From contig OY987266.1 in assembly GCA_963920665.1 (NCBI GenBank), positions 25,408,248-25,472,247 of the forward strand: a stretch of DNA of 64,000 nucleotides, in the 5' to 3' direction. This DNA comes from Straminergon stramineum. Its lineage: Eukaryota; Streptophyta; Bryopsida; Hypnales; Calliergonaceae. Below the pieces are notes generated by a model. The model was not told where the DNA came from. It did not search any database and saw only the letters and a program-made list of their open reading frames with translations. The position numbers and the translations under genes are program-made. Below, one piece after another: positions 1 to 11,348 of the stretch; position 1 is the stretch's first letter, and each line of letters starts with the position of its first letter.

Positions 1-1060
1 CCGCATTTAGTTGAACTCTAAACAAGACGCGATGGTAATTAAATGTCCAATGTTTCTTCGACAAATGAAGATTAAACACAGTGTAATAGCCATTCTTAGA
101 GATTTGAGAAGCAGCACAATAATACACTGGTTGGAAAATTCGGGTTTTCCCTACAGGATACCCACCTACATTACTACTCTCCCCAATGAACTGTATAATG
201 CAAGGTAGCGCTGCTCTCTGCTACCAATTCAACACCGTGTAGGTCGCGCTCAAATGCACAAAACTACTCTACAGTCTCAACAGGCTCTGCATGCGGTGGC
301 TTCTGTCCATCAACTCATTGCTTCCAAAGATAGCATCATTTCCAGCCCAACCAATTCGAAATCACACACCGCAAGGAAGAAACTCAACTATTTCTCTTAG
401 TACCACCTCTGAAGCCAATGAAATCGACTACAGACAATTCTCTCCTCGAAATCCCGCTTCAAATCCTAACAAAATAGTTACTCAACTGTCCACCGAAGCA
501 AAACCCTCCGCAATCACACCGTAAGATCCAAGCTCATACTCAATCGCTACGCTACAAGGACATTAAACAGCATAAACCGAGGCTATTCCTCCGCACGGAA
601 AGCCTCAGAACGCCGAAACCCTAACACACCAAATCGCAACGTATCGTAACTGAATCAAAACCGCAAGCCCTCGAGAGGAAAATCCAAGATATAGACATTG
701 TGCTACGCTGGTTCTCATAAGGAAATTTTAAGAGGACGAAAACGTACAGAAACGTACCAAAAGCAGGATTTGTGCGAAACCGGCAGAAGAGGATAAACGA
801 AAACTCCGAGAGCGGCAAACGAAACAAAAGGCGAGAAAGAAATGAGATTAAGTTTGCGCGTGAACTTGAAAGCAGGCAGGAAGGAAGGGGAACGGTGAGG
901 AAGAGGAGGAAGAAGAAGAAGCAAGCGGGAAACAGTAAAATTGGCGATGGCGCGTGAGGCAAACTAAAAGAGGGATTGCGAGAGAGCTCAAGCGGGGGAA
1001 GATGGTTAGGGTTTAGGATCAAGCAGTTGCGAATGAAAACGAAAACGTTTTCATCCACTA
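1..1060 (-). promoter_or_regulatory. Probable 5' leader and promoter of a minus-strand gene off the left edge
   Basis: No convincing coding frame is present, but composition is richer in GC than the flanking DNA. On the minus strand the block reads like a plant 5' leader: a telo-box type motif (TAAACCCTAACC, about 1005-1016), then a long pyrimidine tract of TTC/CTC triplets (roughly 770-960), then another telo-box-like motif on the opposite strand near 616-624. Telo-boxes and CT-rich leaders are common near transcription starts of plant housekeeping genes. The coding part would lie at coordinates below 1. The small ORFs here (for example 11-208, 291-524, 621-1058) have no recognisable domain and look like chance frames. 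Confidence 0.4.
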
Positions 1061-4000
1061 GTTTCTGCTACATTCATCGATATGACATGCGTAATGATAT
1101 CTAAGTAAAATATTCTAATTCTCCTTACATACAATTATATAACAAGACGTGTGGGCCCTAAAGAATCACTCTTACAAAATCACATATTGAAGAAATTTGG
1201 ATCTATTATAAAAATTCTTTTTTTATTAATCCTTAAGCGTGCAAGCATTCATTTTTTGAATGACGCACAGAGGGAAACTTCTATTACTCACAAGCATGAA
1301 CTATTTTTCATCCATCCTTTTTACTGGAGGTCGGTGCTGGTGTTACATACTAGAAACACTATGGTTGATGGCCTTATACGTTCTTAATATTTTGGATAAA
1401 TGCAAATAGTGAGACGTGTCTGGAAAACAAGAAATTTTCGTTTGCCCAGTGATGAATGAAGGCAAGCTATAGGAATTTTTTAAAGAAGTAAATTTCACAG
1501 CAAGCAAAGCCCAACTATTGAAATAGATGGTGTTATCTTGTGGTACTAAACTTTTATTGTCTATGCTATACATTGCTAGGGGGCTACTTTTCAAAAGTGA
1601 CACTTGTCAACTCCATGAATAGGAGGTTCACTTCCAACTCTATATACTCTAGCATGTTGCATATTACTTGAATGCAATGACATAGAACTTTTAGAATTTC
1701 TGTAGTTGTATTCTATACAAGCAACAATAACTATTGTAAAAAATTTATAAAGTGTAGGTGTATATTGTACAACACTCTGAAGAAAACTATATTGTGCCAC
1801 ACTCTACATTCAATGCTACCTTTTTTTAAGCAAACTGGTTGTAAGGAGTACCACTTCCAGAGCTTCCCATGCACATGACACTGATTTCACAATAACCCCA
1901 ATACACCTTGGGAGCCACTTATCCATGCCTGGTTGGCTTCAACATGCCAGAGGAGCACCATCGCTGCAACATACATTCATGAGGTCCACGAAGTGCTACT
2001 TGCTCAACACTCATGAATGCTACATAAAAAGACACCCCCACAACTATTGAATGCACATGACTATATAATATTCTGTAGTTCTCATCGTTCCTTAGCGCAT
2101 CCATGTAGTTTTGTAGCATTCAAGTTTTGACAAAGTATAGTTGGGTTGCCTTATAGGTTTGATTTCAAACACATATTTGCATGCATTGTGAGCAGTCACG
2201 TCTGTATAAATGACATTATGTTATTTGTGTAATTCCTCATAGACACTAATGCAATGATCTTGTACCACAATTGCTTGTATTCACTTTCCTCCTATAGTCG
2301 TTGCATGAACATTTATGAAGATCACAGCCAATGCAATGACATAGTTTACGGTATTTCTAAATGTGTTTGTTGATCCGCCTGCCTTCAAGCAGCCTCAATC
2401 ACTTAGCTACAGCGAGTGCCATGACAATGACCACAATGTGTTATCAATCATGTTAGCCTTTGAAAAGTATAGGAGATGTCATGAAACAGATTGTATGCAC
2501 ACACATAATATTGATCATGTCAATTATAATTTAGTAAAGTGACAATATAGTTTTGCACTACTGGCTCCATTGTTTTGTCATAGTCATCTTCTAACGTGTA
2601 TATTTTGACGATCTGATAGGTTGTGTTTGACAAGATTGGAGCTATTGCACATTAGCAGCGTTACCACCATAGAGTACATAGCTTTGCATATTCAGAGAAT
2701 GAAACTGTCATTTCATGGCCTTTGTCTTGGTGCCTTGTTGGCAACAGCCTTGTAGGTTGCCATACATTCGTAAAACTATTCAATAGCGAGCGGTGTCTGT
2801 CGATGCTACTAATGCTTAGACCCAACAGATACTTGGACTTCTCAACATGCAACATTTACTTTAGAGAGTAATCAAGCAAGGCGTGAAGACGAGAGATAGC
2901 CTATGCGGCCTACGTTTTCTTTTTTGACATCACTATGCTTGCATCCTTGGCTGGAGAGAGAGATTACTTAAAGGACATTGAGATGGCTTTAGTGACGACG
3001 TGAACAATGCGTTGCGTGTCTTCCTTTGGCCTGACGTGTCATCACCTTCTTGCCTTTGCCGAATTTGCACCTACATTGCCTTTTCTTACTAAGTATAGAT
3101 AGTGCTCCCTAAGTGACAGTCGCTCTATCTTGTATGAGGAGCTCCGAGGACAACATGGTAGAGTAGATGAATCCATGCATTGAAGTTGGAAATTTTTTGC
3201 TATCTCCATATTGGCCCCAATAGCTTCTTCCACCTATAGTCACAGACTTGACACACATGTCTTCAAGAGACAACAATGATGGAAGTTGAAAAAGGAAGGA
3301 TGACATCCCAACCAACTTCTATGACAACAAGGGCAGCAAATGAGGAAAACAATGCAACCATTGTTGCCAAAATGCTTATCTCATATTTGCATTGATGCAA
3401 TTGTCCATGTAGAAATGACATGGAACTTAAATGCCTCCGCTAGCACAATTCCTTTGCATGACTCTAATGACACTTGCATAATGCCTTGGTGAGGTGACTT
3501 TTAGATAGTGCAGCCAACATTGGCTCAAGAAATCCCTATAGCAATTACAATACCAATCCCAGTGTAGTTCCTCTCTGCATTATTGAGGGCAAATGTTGCA
3601 AACAAGGATATTGTAGATGGGCCTCAGTGGCTTTTAGGACTCATCATCCATTTATACGTGCATAGCAATAGATGCGAATTCATGTATGTTGTCCTCCTCA
3701 ACGATGGTAAAGAGGTGCACTTGCCTTGCGGGGAAGTAGACTGCATTTCCATTATCACGCAATGTGACAACTCCAAAGACCTCTCCAATTCGCAAGCAGA
3801 CAACTCGCACTTTTGATTGTTGGGAGGGCATCCGTTGTTGTAGGAGATAAACCTGAATAGTGAGGCATCCTTTAGTAACTTCTATTCAATACTTCTTTAG
3901 TCATCGGATGCCTTATAGTTTGCTACACAAGATAGAGTGGAGGACTCCTACCTGTCATTCTACAGTTTTTCTACATGCTCGACTGCACTAGACGCGATGA

Positions 4001-4535
4001 AACTCATGGATGTGTCTAATGTCCCTACACTACCAATTCCTCAGCTGAAAAGCTTCGCTTGACTTTTCAAGAAAGTCATATATGACTCCATGACACCACG
4101 GACTTTTGTTGTTCGCTTTCCATATGTGACTATGCAGGTCTAGTGTGCAACAGAAGAATATCATTTATAAGTTGACCATGAAGTGTTTGTTGTTGCAAGA
4201 GATAGTTGTTGCCCACATCCTTCAAGCGTGGTGGAGTTGAACATTGTACTTGCACATGGGAGTAGTCAAAGTGGCTACACCCTTTGCCGGTGCTTAGAGA
4301 GGCACATAAAACTATGCTCCTTGAGTACACTAGTACACCAAGAACCGTCACTTGCTCCAAAATCCACCGAAAGAGTCGCAGTTGCTGAAGCCATCTCATC
4401 ACGTCTTCGAAGCAAAGCTGCAACCACTCTAGTTTTCCACGTCAGAGGGGTAGTGACATCAATCCACTACGGATTAGACCTGCAGTCACTGCACATGAAG
4501 GTGCGCCTCCACCTATAGGAGTTGGTGGACGAAAC
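1061..4535. other. No gene recognised; possible outer part of the piggyBac-related region
   Basis: AT-rich sequence with only short ORFs lacking recognisable domains. The plus ORF at 3583-3816 (77 aa, with the phrase DGKEVHLPCGEVDC) could be a remnant of the N-terminal part of the transposase that follows, but I could not place it in a known domain. I saw no TTAA-CCC terminus in this stretch, so the outer edge of any element is undefined. Confidence 0.35.
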
Positions 4536-5864
4536 ATGAGGTTGTCTATGATCGCTCAACGTCTCACTTTTCTTCATGCATTTCATGATGAAACTTGGAC
4601 CACGCAACGGTCCACATTTGCTATCCCACGCCCACCTTTCTCATGTCTCATTGGAAGTTTAAGTGTTCCAATACTTCAAATGCCCACCATGGCAGCTTTG
4701 TTTGGTCACTTTTGGAGCAATCACACTCTTCATCAGATATGCATGGACACCAACAGATATGCCAATGAGACGCATCCGAGGAGAAACATGCCTCTTGGCA
4801 AACAGAACTAGTGGCGTCTTGATACAACAAAGTTGAAAGTTTTTTTGGTAGTGAATTTGTTAATGGGAATCACTTGCCAAACCACCGTAGCTATTGGAAT
4901 CAATCTAATGAATTTCTCTACTACCCCAACATATCAATCATTGTGACTAGTAGAAGATATGAAGACATAACAGGGTGCCTCCATGTAGCTAATGACAATG
5001 TGCCTATTATAGTAGGCTCTAACCTTTGAATTCGATAGGTTGTAGAAAATGAGGTGGTTGATCAGAAAGTTGCAATAGAAGTTTAAATTCAACTGGCATT
5101 TGCACTAGGAGGTTAGTGTAGACGAAACTTTGATACCATATAAAAGAACATACTACCTTGTTAGATAGTACATGCCCAAGAAGCCGACGAAGTGGGGAGT
5201 TAAGGTGTGGTGTTTGGTAGATGCCCATCATAAATATTTGTATGATTTCCAAATCTATATAAGATCGCTCTTTAGGGAGTCATCGGCAAGAAGTACCTTA
5301 GGGGATGCCCAAACAATGCATGAAGTAGTAATGCAGTTAATGGAGGATCTGCATGGGAAGGCTCATGTAGTTTGTACCCACAACTTTTTCACATCATTGT
5401 AACTTCTCGTCAACCTATGATCACGAGGCACTTTTGTTGTGGGTATTATGTAGTGCAATCGACTAGGGCTATTGAGGTCCTTGCTTGACTTGAATGCTTC
5501 GTCCAAAGAGCCATAGGATTTGTTGGTATGGAGGATGTACTTAGTTGTTGACATTGCAACTGTTGTATTTGTGGATAGGAAGGTTGTGTTGATGTTGTCT
5601 TCATTTTACCCACCAATACTGCCTCCTAGTTAGGAATGGCCTACAATGGCCTGCTATATCAATGGTAATGTCACCAACTTGGAAACATCACCAATCTACA
5701 AAGCATATATAAAATTCATGAAAGGAGTGGATGTTGCAGATCAATTGCAAGGTAGCTATTCTTGTGAGACCCGCACCCACAAGTGGTGGCACAAAATTTT
5801 CTTCTACCTATTGGATATGTCTGTGGTAAATTGTTTCATTTTGAACAAGCTTTCTTTGGAGTAG
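4536..5864 (+). pseudogene. Decayed piggyBac-type transposase (DDE_Tnp_1_7)
   Basis: Conceptual translation in plus frames gives ordered piggyBac transposase blocks. About 4680-4930 has the N-terminal helix-rich part (AALFGHFWSNHTLHQICMDT, then KLKVFLVVNLLMGITCQTT). About 5115-5250 has the first catalytic region, with Asp-Glu at 5121-5126 followed by LIPYK and MPKKPTKWGVKVWCLVDAHH. About 5300-5400 has the second catalytic block, and 5646-5864 has GVDVADQLQGSYSCETRTHK, WWHKIFFYLLD and NCFILNKL, containing the last catalytic Asp at 5814-5816. The frame is broken by stops, including a TAG after GKQN near 4809 and a TAG at 5166-5168, and by frame changes. The expected DNFFTS motif reads HNFFTS because the Asp codon is CAC at 5379-5381, so even a continuous copy would lack one metal-binding residue. 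No TTAA-CCC end could be assigned to this copy. Confidence 0.82.
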
Positions 5865-5879
5865 CTCCAGAAGGATCTA

Positions 5880-6205
5880 GTGTTGCACTTGGGTGATTGC
5901 AAGAAACACTTCACGGTTTTGGCTCAAAAACACGATTTTTGGTTCTAGGATTGACAATACTATAGACTACTATGGAATACTGTAAAAGCCATTGGAAACA
6001 GAAAATAGCAAAAAAGGGGTCTATGGACCTTTTCATTTTTAGTAATTAAAACAAAATCAAAAAATTCCTAGAAAAAAAACATTTTTGTAGACAAGCCTAC
6101 TCTTGCATTGCACCAAAAGTTTCTTCAAGGAAAATTTTCTCTTGCCTGAAAAATGTGCGTGAACGATGGTCACTTTGGCCCCCATGTAGACACCTCATGT
6201 AAAGT
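5880..6205 (+). repeat. Dispersed repeat R, uninterrupted copy following the transposase remnant
   Basis: This stretch matches, in reverse complement, the block 54860-56230 without its inserted element. Shared phrases include GGTGATTGCAAGAAACACTT, AATAGCAAAAAA, GGACCTTTTCATTTTT, TTGCATTGCACCAAA and GGTCACTTTGGCCCC. The tetramer TCAA at 5924-5927 corresponds to the TTAA where the 55-kb copy carries an insertion, so this is a related empty site. A second partial start (GGGTGATTGCAAGAAACACTT) occurs near 54515 in forward orientation. No coding content is recognised. Confidence 0.65.
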
Positions 6206-6309
6206 TTTTTTGCAAAAAACTCTTCGTTTGTCATTGGAATGTGAGTACACCTTCAGCTTCTCCAATTTGTGTCTTCTAATATACATTTTTGGGTACAACT
6301 TTGGACCAA

Positions 6310-6334
6310 CCCCCCCCCCACACACACACACACA
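6310..6334 (+). repeat. Poly-C / (CA)n microsatellite
   Basis: About ten C residues are followed by about eight CA units. It is simple low-complexity sequence. Confidence 0.95.
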
Positions 6335-6441
6335 AAAGGCCAAAGTAGACACCCAATTGGAGGCACCTTAAAAATAGTAAAGTAATTTTTTTAAAAACCA
6401 AAAAATTGAACCTACTCAACGAAATTGAACCTACCCTAGAT

Positions 6442-6598
6442 CCAAATATCCGTTTGATATTTTGACCCTCCAATCAAAAGTTATGGACAATTTCAGAGAG
6501 GATGTTTGAAAAGGTCAAAAAAAATTCCCTTCCACCACCTCTCTAAAATTTGTTCATAACTTTTGATTGGAGGATCAAAATATCAAACGGATTTTTGG
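6442..6598. repeat. Long imperfect inverted repeat (about 60-bp arms)
   Basis: The left arm 6442-6501 (starting CCAAATATCCGTTTGATATT) is the near reverse complement of the right arm 6538-6598, with a spacer of about 36 bp. Only a few mismatches or short indels are visible, and weaker complementarity continues outside the arms (about 6400-6440 and 6600-6630). An RNA from either strand would fold into a long stem. It could be a foldback transposon remnant, a young inverted-duplication small-RNA locus, or a chance product of local inversion. No coding content. Confidence 0.75.
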
Positions 6599-6629
6599 AC
6601 ATGGAACTTGAATTGATTTCCCAACTTTT

Positions 6630-7619
6630 TTTAGTTCAAAGTTTTTCTTGAAAAGTTATTCTACTATGCCTAAATGAGGTCTGAAATTCTAATTTTAACA
6701 CTATTTCTATTTCAAACTTAACTATGAGTGGTTGAGCTCTTGCAACTTCTAAATTATATATCTCACATGGGTTGTTCTACCTCCTACCACCCCATGTACA
6801 TAGATAGAGTTTTACTTCTACACACAACTTAAGCTAAGATATCTATGACAAACGATCAAACGGTAAATGTATAAAAAATCCAATGTAATTTTTGGATTTT
6901 TGGCAAGTCATCTATATGAACAATCACTAGTGAGTTTATATGTCATCCATGAATAGTTGCTACCTTGAAAATAGAGAGAAAAGAACCAAACATCAACTAC
7001 AAATTTGACAACAATTTAACAAGATGAGGTAGCAATAATATATTAATATGGCTATTGTCATTTCGGACAATTCTCTATCAAAAACTTGTCATCTTAGATT
7101 GCATTTCCTCGTAGTGATTCCTTGTATACTGAAAGGGCTTCCTTGTATACTTTAGTCTCAATTGAGTAGGATTTAGGGTTTATTATTCATTAAGGCATTT
7201 GATTGGATCTTGAAATTTAGTAACAATTATCCCATCTGCTCTTGAAACTAAGAAAATACATTCTACAATTTTTGATTCTCCACGCTAGACACTTCTAAAG
7301 GGGTGTCATAGCTTCTTCAACTTCAAGTGCATCCGATTGGCTCCTTGTTTCCTCATTACTATTTCATTCTTCAGAGAACTTGGGGTTCATGAAGAAGCCG
7401 TGACTACCCCTACTGATGAGATTCTTTTCAATTGCAAACAAGAGCCGATTCATATGTTTCAAAGATTCAGGAGGATGCAAAATGCGTAGTTCAGAGAAAA
7501 GATGATGTTCGTTCCCCAATGACAATGTTCCCCAATGTGGTGCCAAGTTTTCCCTTCAGGGAAGCCTAGGTGTCTCCTAAAAGGGCCCATAGAAATGATG
7601 GTTCTATATTTTTGAATTT
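6630..7619. other. AT-rich intergenic DNA, nothing recognised
   Basis: Only short ORFs, none with domain-like sequence. No terminal repeats or tRNA-like elements were noticed. Confidence 0.5.
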
Positions 7620-8130
7620 TCCCCAAAGATTTACTTTCTTTGCAATTTTACAAAATGGTAGTTTTTGACAATTGATACTAGAAATATGGTAAAGTCTTCT
7701 AGGAATGAACCGCTAATAGATCTCAAAGAGTCTTCCATCCAAAATTCATACCTTAAGTTAGGAAGTTTGCTTTGTTTTGTTTGTTTGTTATGGTAAGTTC
7801 TCATGGACCGTGCGTCCCTTGGTTGTATTTTTGGTACCATCTGAAAAAGCCCTTAGCAAGGAAGGATGCATGGGCTTTGTTTCATGGCGTTCTAACTCAA
7901 GGAATGAAAGCTATGGATTTTTGAATGGTATTTGGATCTTAAATTATGCAAAATTATGTATCTTTTGGACGTGCATTAGTCAATTCCATTCTTGGTAATG
8001 TTGGAAAGCGCTATGTCACTATGTAAAGAAGGGTGCATGAGCTTTGATTCATGACATTTGAACCTATGGTGTGAAAGTTATTGTATTTCAAAGTTTTTAT
8101 TTATGAATGAAAAAATTAGAAAATAAATTT
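7620..8130 (-). repeat. Satellite-like degenerate repeat units, minus orientation
   Basis: At least two units are the reverse complement of the array at 53790-57310. On the plus strand they carry GGTACCAT or GGTAATGTTGGAAAG, then AAGGAAGGATGCATGGGCTT or GAAGGGTGCATGAGCTTTG, then a GAAAGCTATGGATTT- or GAAAGTTATTG-like tail. The spacing between equivalent phrases is about 160-190 bp. The ORFs inside are not protein-like. Confidence 0.55.
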
Positions 8131-8200
8131 TATTTTTATTTTGACAATGGCATAGGGCACACTAGTCACTTTTGAATTGGCATTTCTCAAAATCTCTCTA

Positions 8201-8427
8201 CACTAAATAGTGAAATTAGGTTGCCTTAACAATTAGATTGACTTACTCCCCAAAAGGTTCTTTACAAGCCATTAAAGTCAACAAAAATTTCACATATATT
8301 TCCATTTGTATACATGAAGGTTCATGAGTTCCAATAACAACAACACCTGATTCAAAAGTAGTGCATTCTTGTAATGTAATACTAAATATTTATTTAGTGT
8401 GGGGCAACCTAATTTCACTATTTAGTG
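8201..8427. mobile_element. Small MITE with 25-bp perfect terminal inverted repeats and TA flanks
   Basis: The segment 8199-8225 (TA followed by CACTAAATAGTGAAATTAGG and TTGCC) recurs as an exact reverse complement at 8403-8429. The element core 8201-8427 is therefore bounded by perfect 25-bp inverted repeats and flanked on both sides by TA, the target duplication of Tc1/mariner-type elements. The interior of about 175 bp is non-coding. TA flanks are short enough to be coincidental, so the superfamily is an inference; the perfect inverted repeats are directly visible. Confidence 0.65.
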
Positions 8428-8737
8428 TATATACTTGTTTCTTCAAATCTTGGTTTCAAAAATTTGACCATAAGAGCTAGTTGACTATTATCAACTTAGT
8501 CAACCTTCCAACTTTCAAAAATTAGATGCATGGATTTTGAAGTGTTCGCAAAGTTTGAATTTTTTGGCCCAATACAATTATTCATATTAAACTTTGTAGT
8601 CAAGGTCAACAAAATAATATCTCTAAAATAGTAAGTTGCCAAAACTTTATGGAATTCATTTTTTTTAAATTGAATTTTGAATGGGAAAAAATTATTAGAA
8701 TTATCATTAAGCATCTGCCAAATTACGTCTCCCAACT

Positions 8738-9291
8738 TTAACCCCTAAATGCTCAAGTGACCATTTTTTTGGTCACTGCTTGACTTCGGGCATCATTTTT
8801 GGATGGAAAATTTTTCTATTCCATTTTTTTATTTTCTTAATTTTTTGAAAGATTTTTTTTTCATTCAATATTTATATTCAAAATGAAGATCACTACATCA
8901 AACAAAAATTATAAGAGAAATAGCACAAAGTGTTTAGGAATTTGGATTTGCCTAGTGTTGAAAATTTTATTATTTGGGGAAAGTGTTGGTGTTCTCATTA
9001 CTAGACCTTATGAATTTTTTCACCAATAAATAGAAACCGCAATTTTGACTAATAAAAAAAATTCAAATGCTAAAGAGAGAAATTGTATTTTTGGTGAATT
9101 TTTGAAGTTATATTTTCAAAAACCATTTGAAGAGAATCTAAAAATAGTTTTAAAATTTTGACCATGTGGATACTTTCTAATTTTCATGATTCACATTATC
9201 TTTGTTGATGCAAATTTCAAAAAAGTTATAAAACTTATATTTTATAACACATTTGTGTTTTGTCCAAATCCCTTGGGCTTTTAGGGGTTAA
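8738..9291. mobile_element. TTAA-flanked piggyBac-like MITE, family C (554 bp)
   Basis: The left end is TTAA-CCCCTAAATGCTCAAG and the right end, reverse-complemented, is TTAA-CCCCTAAAAGCCCAAG: two mismatches over the 20-bp ends shown, including TTAA. The interior is non-coding and AT-rich. Its left part (CAAGTGACC followed by a T tract and GGTCACTGC) resembles the left end at 37817. TTAA duplication with CCC/GGG termini is the piggyBac signature; no transposase is present inside. Confidence 0.65.
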
Positions 9292-10273
9292 GAAATTACT
9301 CAACAAAGAATGGTAACCTTGACTATTGGATACAATACGTTAGTTGAGAACATGCATGCCAATGTTCACAATGTTTGGAATAATCAAAGATCATTTTCAA
9401 TGCCTTATAATCAATGGAGATACATTAGAAAAAGAAGGATTCTTTGTGACCATTCCAAGAAAATATTTGCTCCAACCCATCAACCTTTTCCCAATCACTA
9501 GTACCATTCCATGTTGAAAAAATCATTTCTAACTATGGTTTGGCCTTACATTTGGTGTGTGTGTGTGGTAAATGTGGTTGTGCCTAAATTTAATATAAAT
9601 CCATAGTCTAAAAGGGTTTTTTCAATATGGATTTGTACTAGTGAATGGACTATCTATGGGATGATATTTCATTGGTTAGTTTTCTTATCATTTTTTGAAT
9701 TGTTGAGCTTTAAGAGTAAGCTAAGGTAGAGTTTTTGTCCAAAATCTAGAGGGGGGTAGTTTTTCGGAAAGACTTTTCAACAAACTACATTGAAAAAATT
9801 ATTATTCAAAAAAATAAAAAAAAGTCTTAGTATCTTATCTAAAAGGGGTAGTGACTAGAAAATGTTCCTTAGGGCATTTAGGGATTAATTGTGAAAAATG
9901 GTAATGAAAATTTCCTCTTATCACTTACACATTTGAAGCACCATTGCATGTTAGCATATTTATGTTTCTTTGGGGATTTTCTTGGGTTTTGTGATAGGTT
10001 CTATCAAAATTTGTTGAAAACTTGTTAAAATATGTTAAGTTTAACAATTTCTAATAAATTTTAGCATAAGCTTGTCAAAATAATCATATTCAATTTTTTG
10101 TTTCCTTCTTGGTAGATTTTTGATAAAACTTCTTAAAATTTGTCATATATAACACATTTAAACTAGTTTCAACAACTTTAGCATAAAAACATCATACTCT
10201 CTCGATCTCTCCATGGAAACATAATTATATTATAATCCTATAGTGAAAGTAATTTTGTACTTGGGATATATGC
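9292..10273. other. AT-rich intergenic DNA with an orphan TTAA terminus
   Basis: No gene. A right-type terminus reading TTTAGGGATTAA ends at 9888, but I could not pair it with a unique left end other than 8738, which already pairs with 9291. The ORF at 9310-9501 has no recognisable domain. Confidence 0.4.
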
Positions 10274-10358
10274 TACTCCCTCCGTTTGGAAATAGTGTAT
10301 CCATTCTCAATGGAATCACCACTGAGAATGGATACACTATTTCCAAATGGAGGGAGTA
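10274..10358. mobile_element. Stowaway-type MITE, TA-flanked near-perfect hairpin
   Basis: Flanking TA dinucleotides (10274-10275 and 10357-10358) enclose two 34-bp arms, 10276-10309 and 10323-10356, that are reverse complements with a single mismatch and a 13-bp loop. The arms begin CTCCCTCCGTTTGGAAATAG. A CTCCCTCCGT terminus with TA duplication is the classic plant Stowaway (Tc1/mariner) end. The near identity of the arms suggests recent origin or conversion between arms. The overlapping minus-strand ORF is a shadow. Confidence 0.88.
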
Positions 10359-11348
10359 TGTGATTGTGTGAAGATCCAATATCTTCTTGCTTAGAGCCTC
10401 AACCATGGTCATTTTAGATTGCCATTAATCCTTCGGATAGACAAAAAGGATAATCCGACATTGTTTTGGTATGAGATATAATGAAATTAAACGCACCATA
10501 TCATTTCCAGTTAGGGGACAATGAATCAAACTTTATAACTGAGGACACTCTAATTGATTGGTAACAATCATATTAATAATCAAATAGTTTGAATGTGTGA
10601 CAAGTGTGTAACAATCACCTGACAATGTGGCAAGTGTGCAAGATATTCCAATATGTCATTTTAAAGAGGTTCAGATTAAGGTCTGATTATTCTCAGCAGA
10701 GTAACTTAACAATTAATATGCAGTCATTGATGAAGCTTTGAACCCTAAACCAGAAGTCATTCTAGTTTTGCACAACTTCTCCCAAATACAAACTATAAAC
10801 TCGACGCTGTCACATGCTATTAGCTTATATCACCTTCCCAAATCGAGTGTCACCGATCTTGTAACAATTCAACCGAGAATTTCGAAAAGTAATTCCGACA
10901 CCTATATCGATCTCCTATTGCACAATGGAATTGCCTGAACTTCGAGAACATAAAAACTATAAAAAAAAAAGTCTCAAAAGTTTGCAAATGAGATAGTGGT
11001 TACAGGATAGTAACAAAACACGAATTGTGAATTCGTTTAAATTCCAATCTTCAGACCCTGTCAAATTCAAGAACTCCATGCTGCTGTATGTCCTCAGCTA
11101 ATGACAAATTGTGTAAAAAAGATCTAGGCACACAGCACTTGTTCGTTGCCAAAAGCACTACAACCCTTGAGGATGCTAAGAAAAGATATTTCCGAAAGCC
11201 TCCAGTGAGATCTCAAGCAAGTGTGCCAAGAATCAATGATATTATACGTTTAGTAAGAATTGCAGGAAACGCTGCGCCACTTCTAAAATATTAAATAACT
11301 TTCATGTTCTTCGGTGGAAAGAATAATTGCAAGTGATAAACCTGGATA
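10359..11348. other. Intergenic DNA and 3' flank of the methyltransferase gene
   Basis: No coding frame is recognised. The part nearest 11348 should hold the 3' untranslated region of the minus-strand methyltransferase gene. The ORFs at 10738-10938 and 11088-11294 on the opposite strand lack recognisable domains. Confidence 0.45.

Noticed and set aside
621..1058. Long minus-strand ORF (145 aa) near the left edge
   Set aside because: The protein is a low-complexity translation of a CT-rich leader; two frames are open over the same tract, as expected of biased composition.
6170..6473. ORFs over the poly-C/CA tract
   Set aside because: Products of simple sequence with runs of Gly/Val/Cys; no biological signal.
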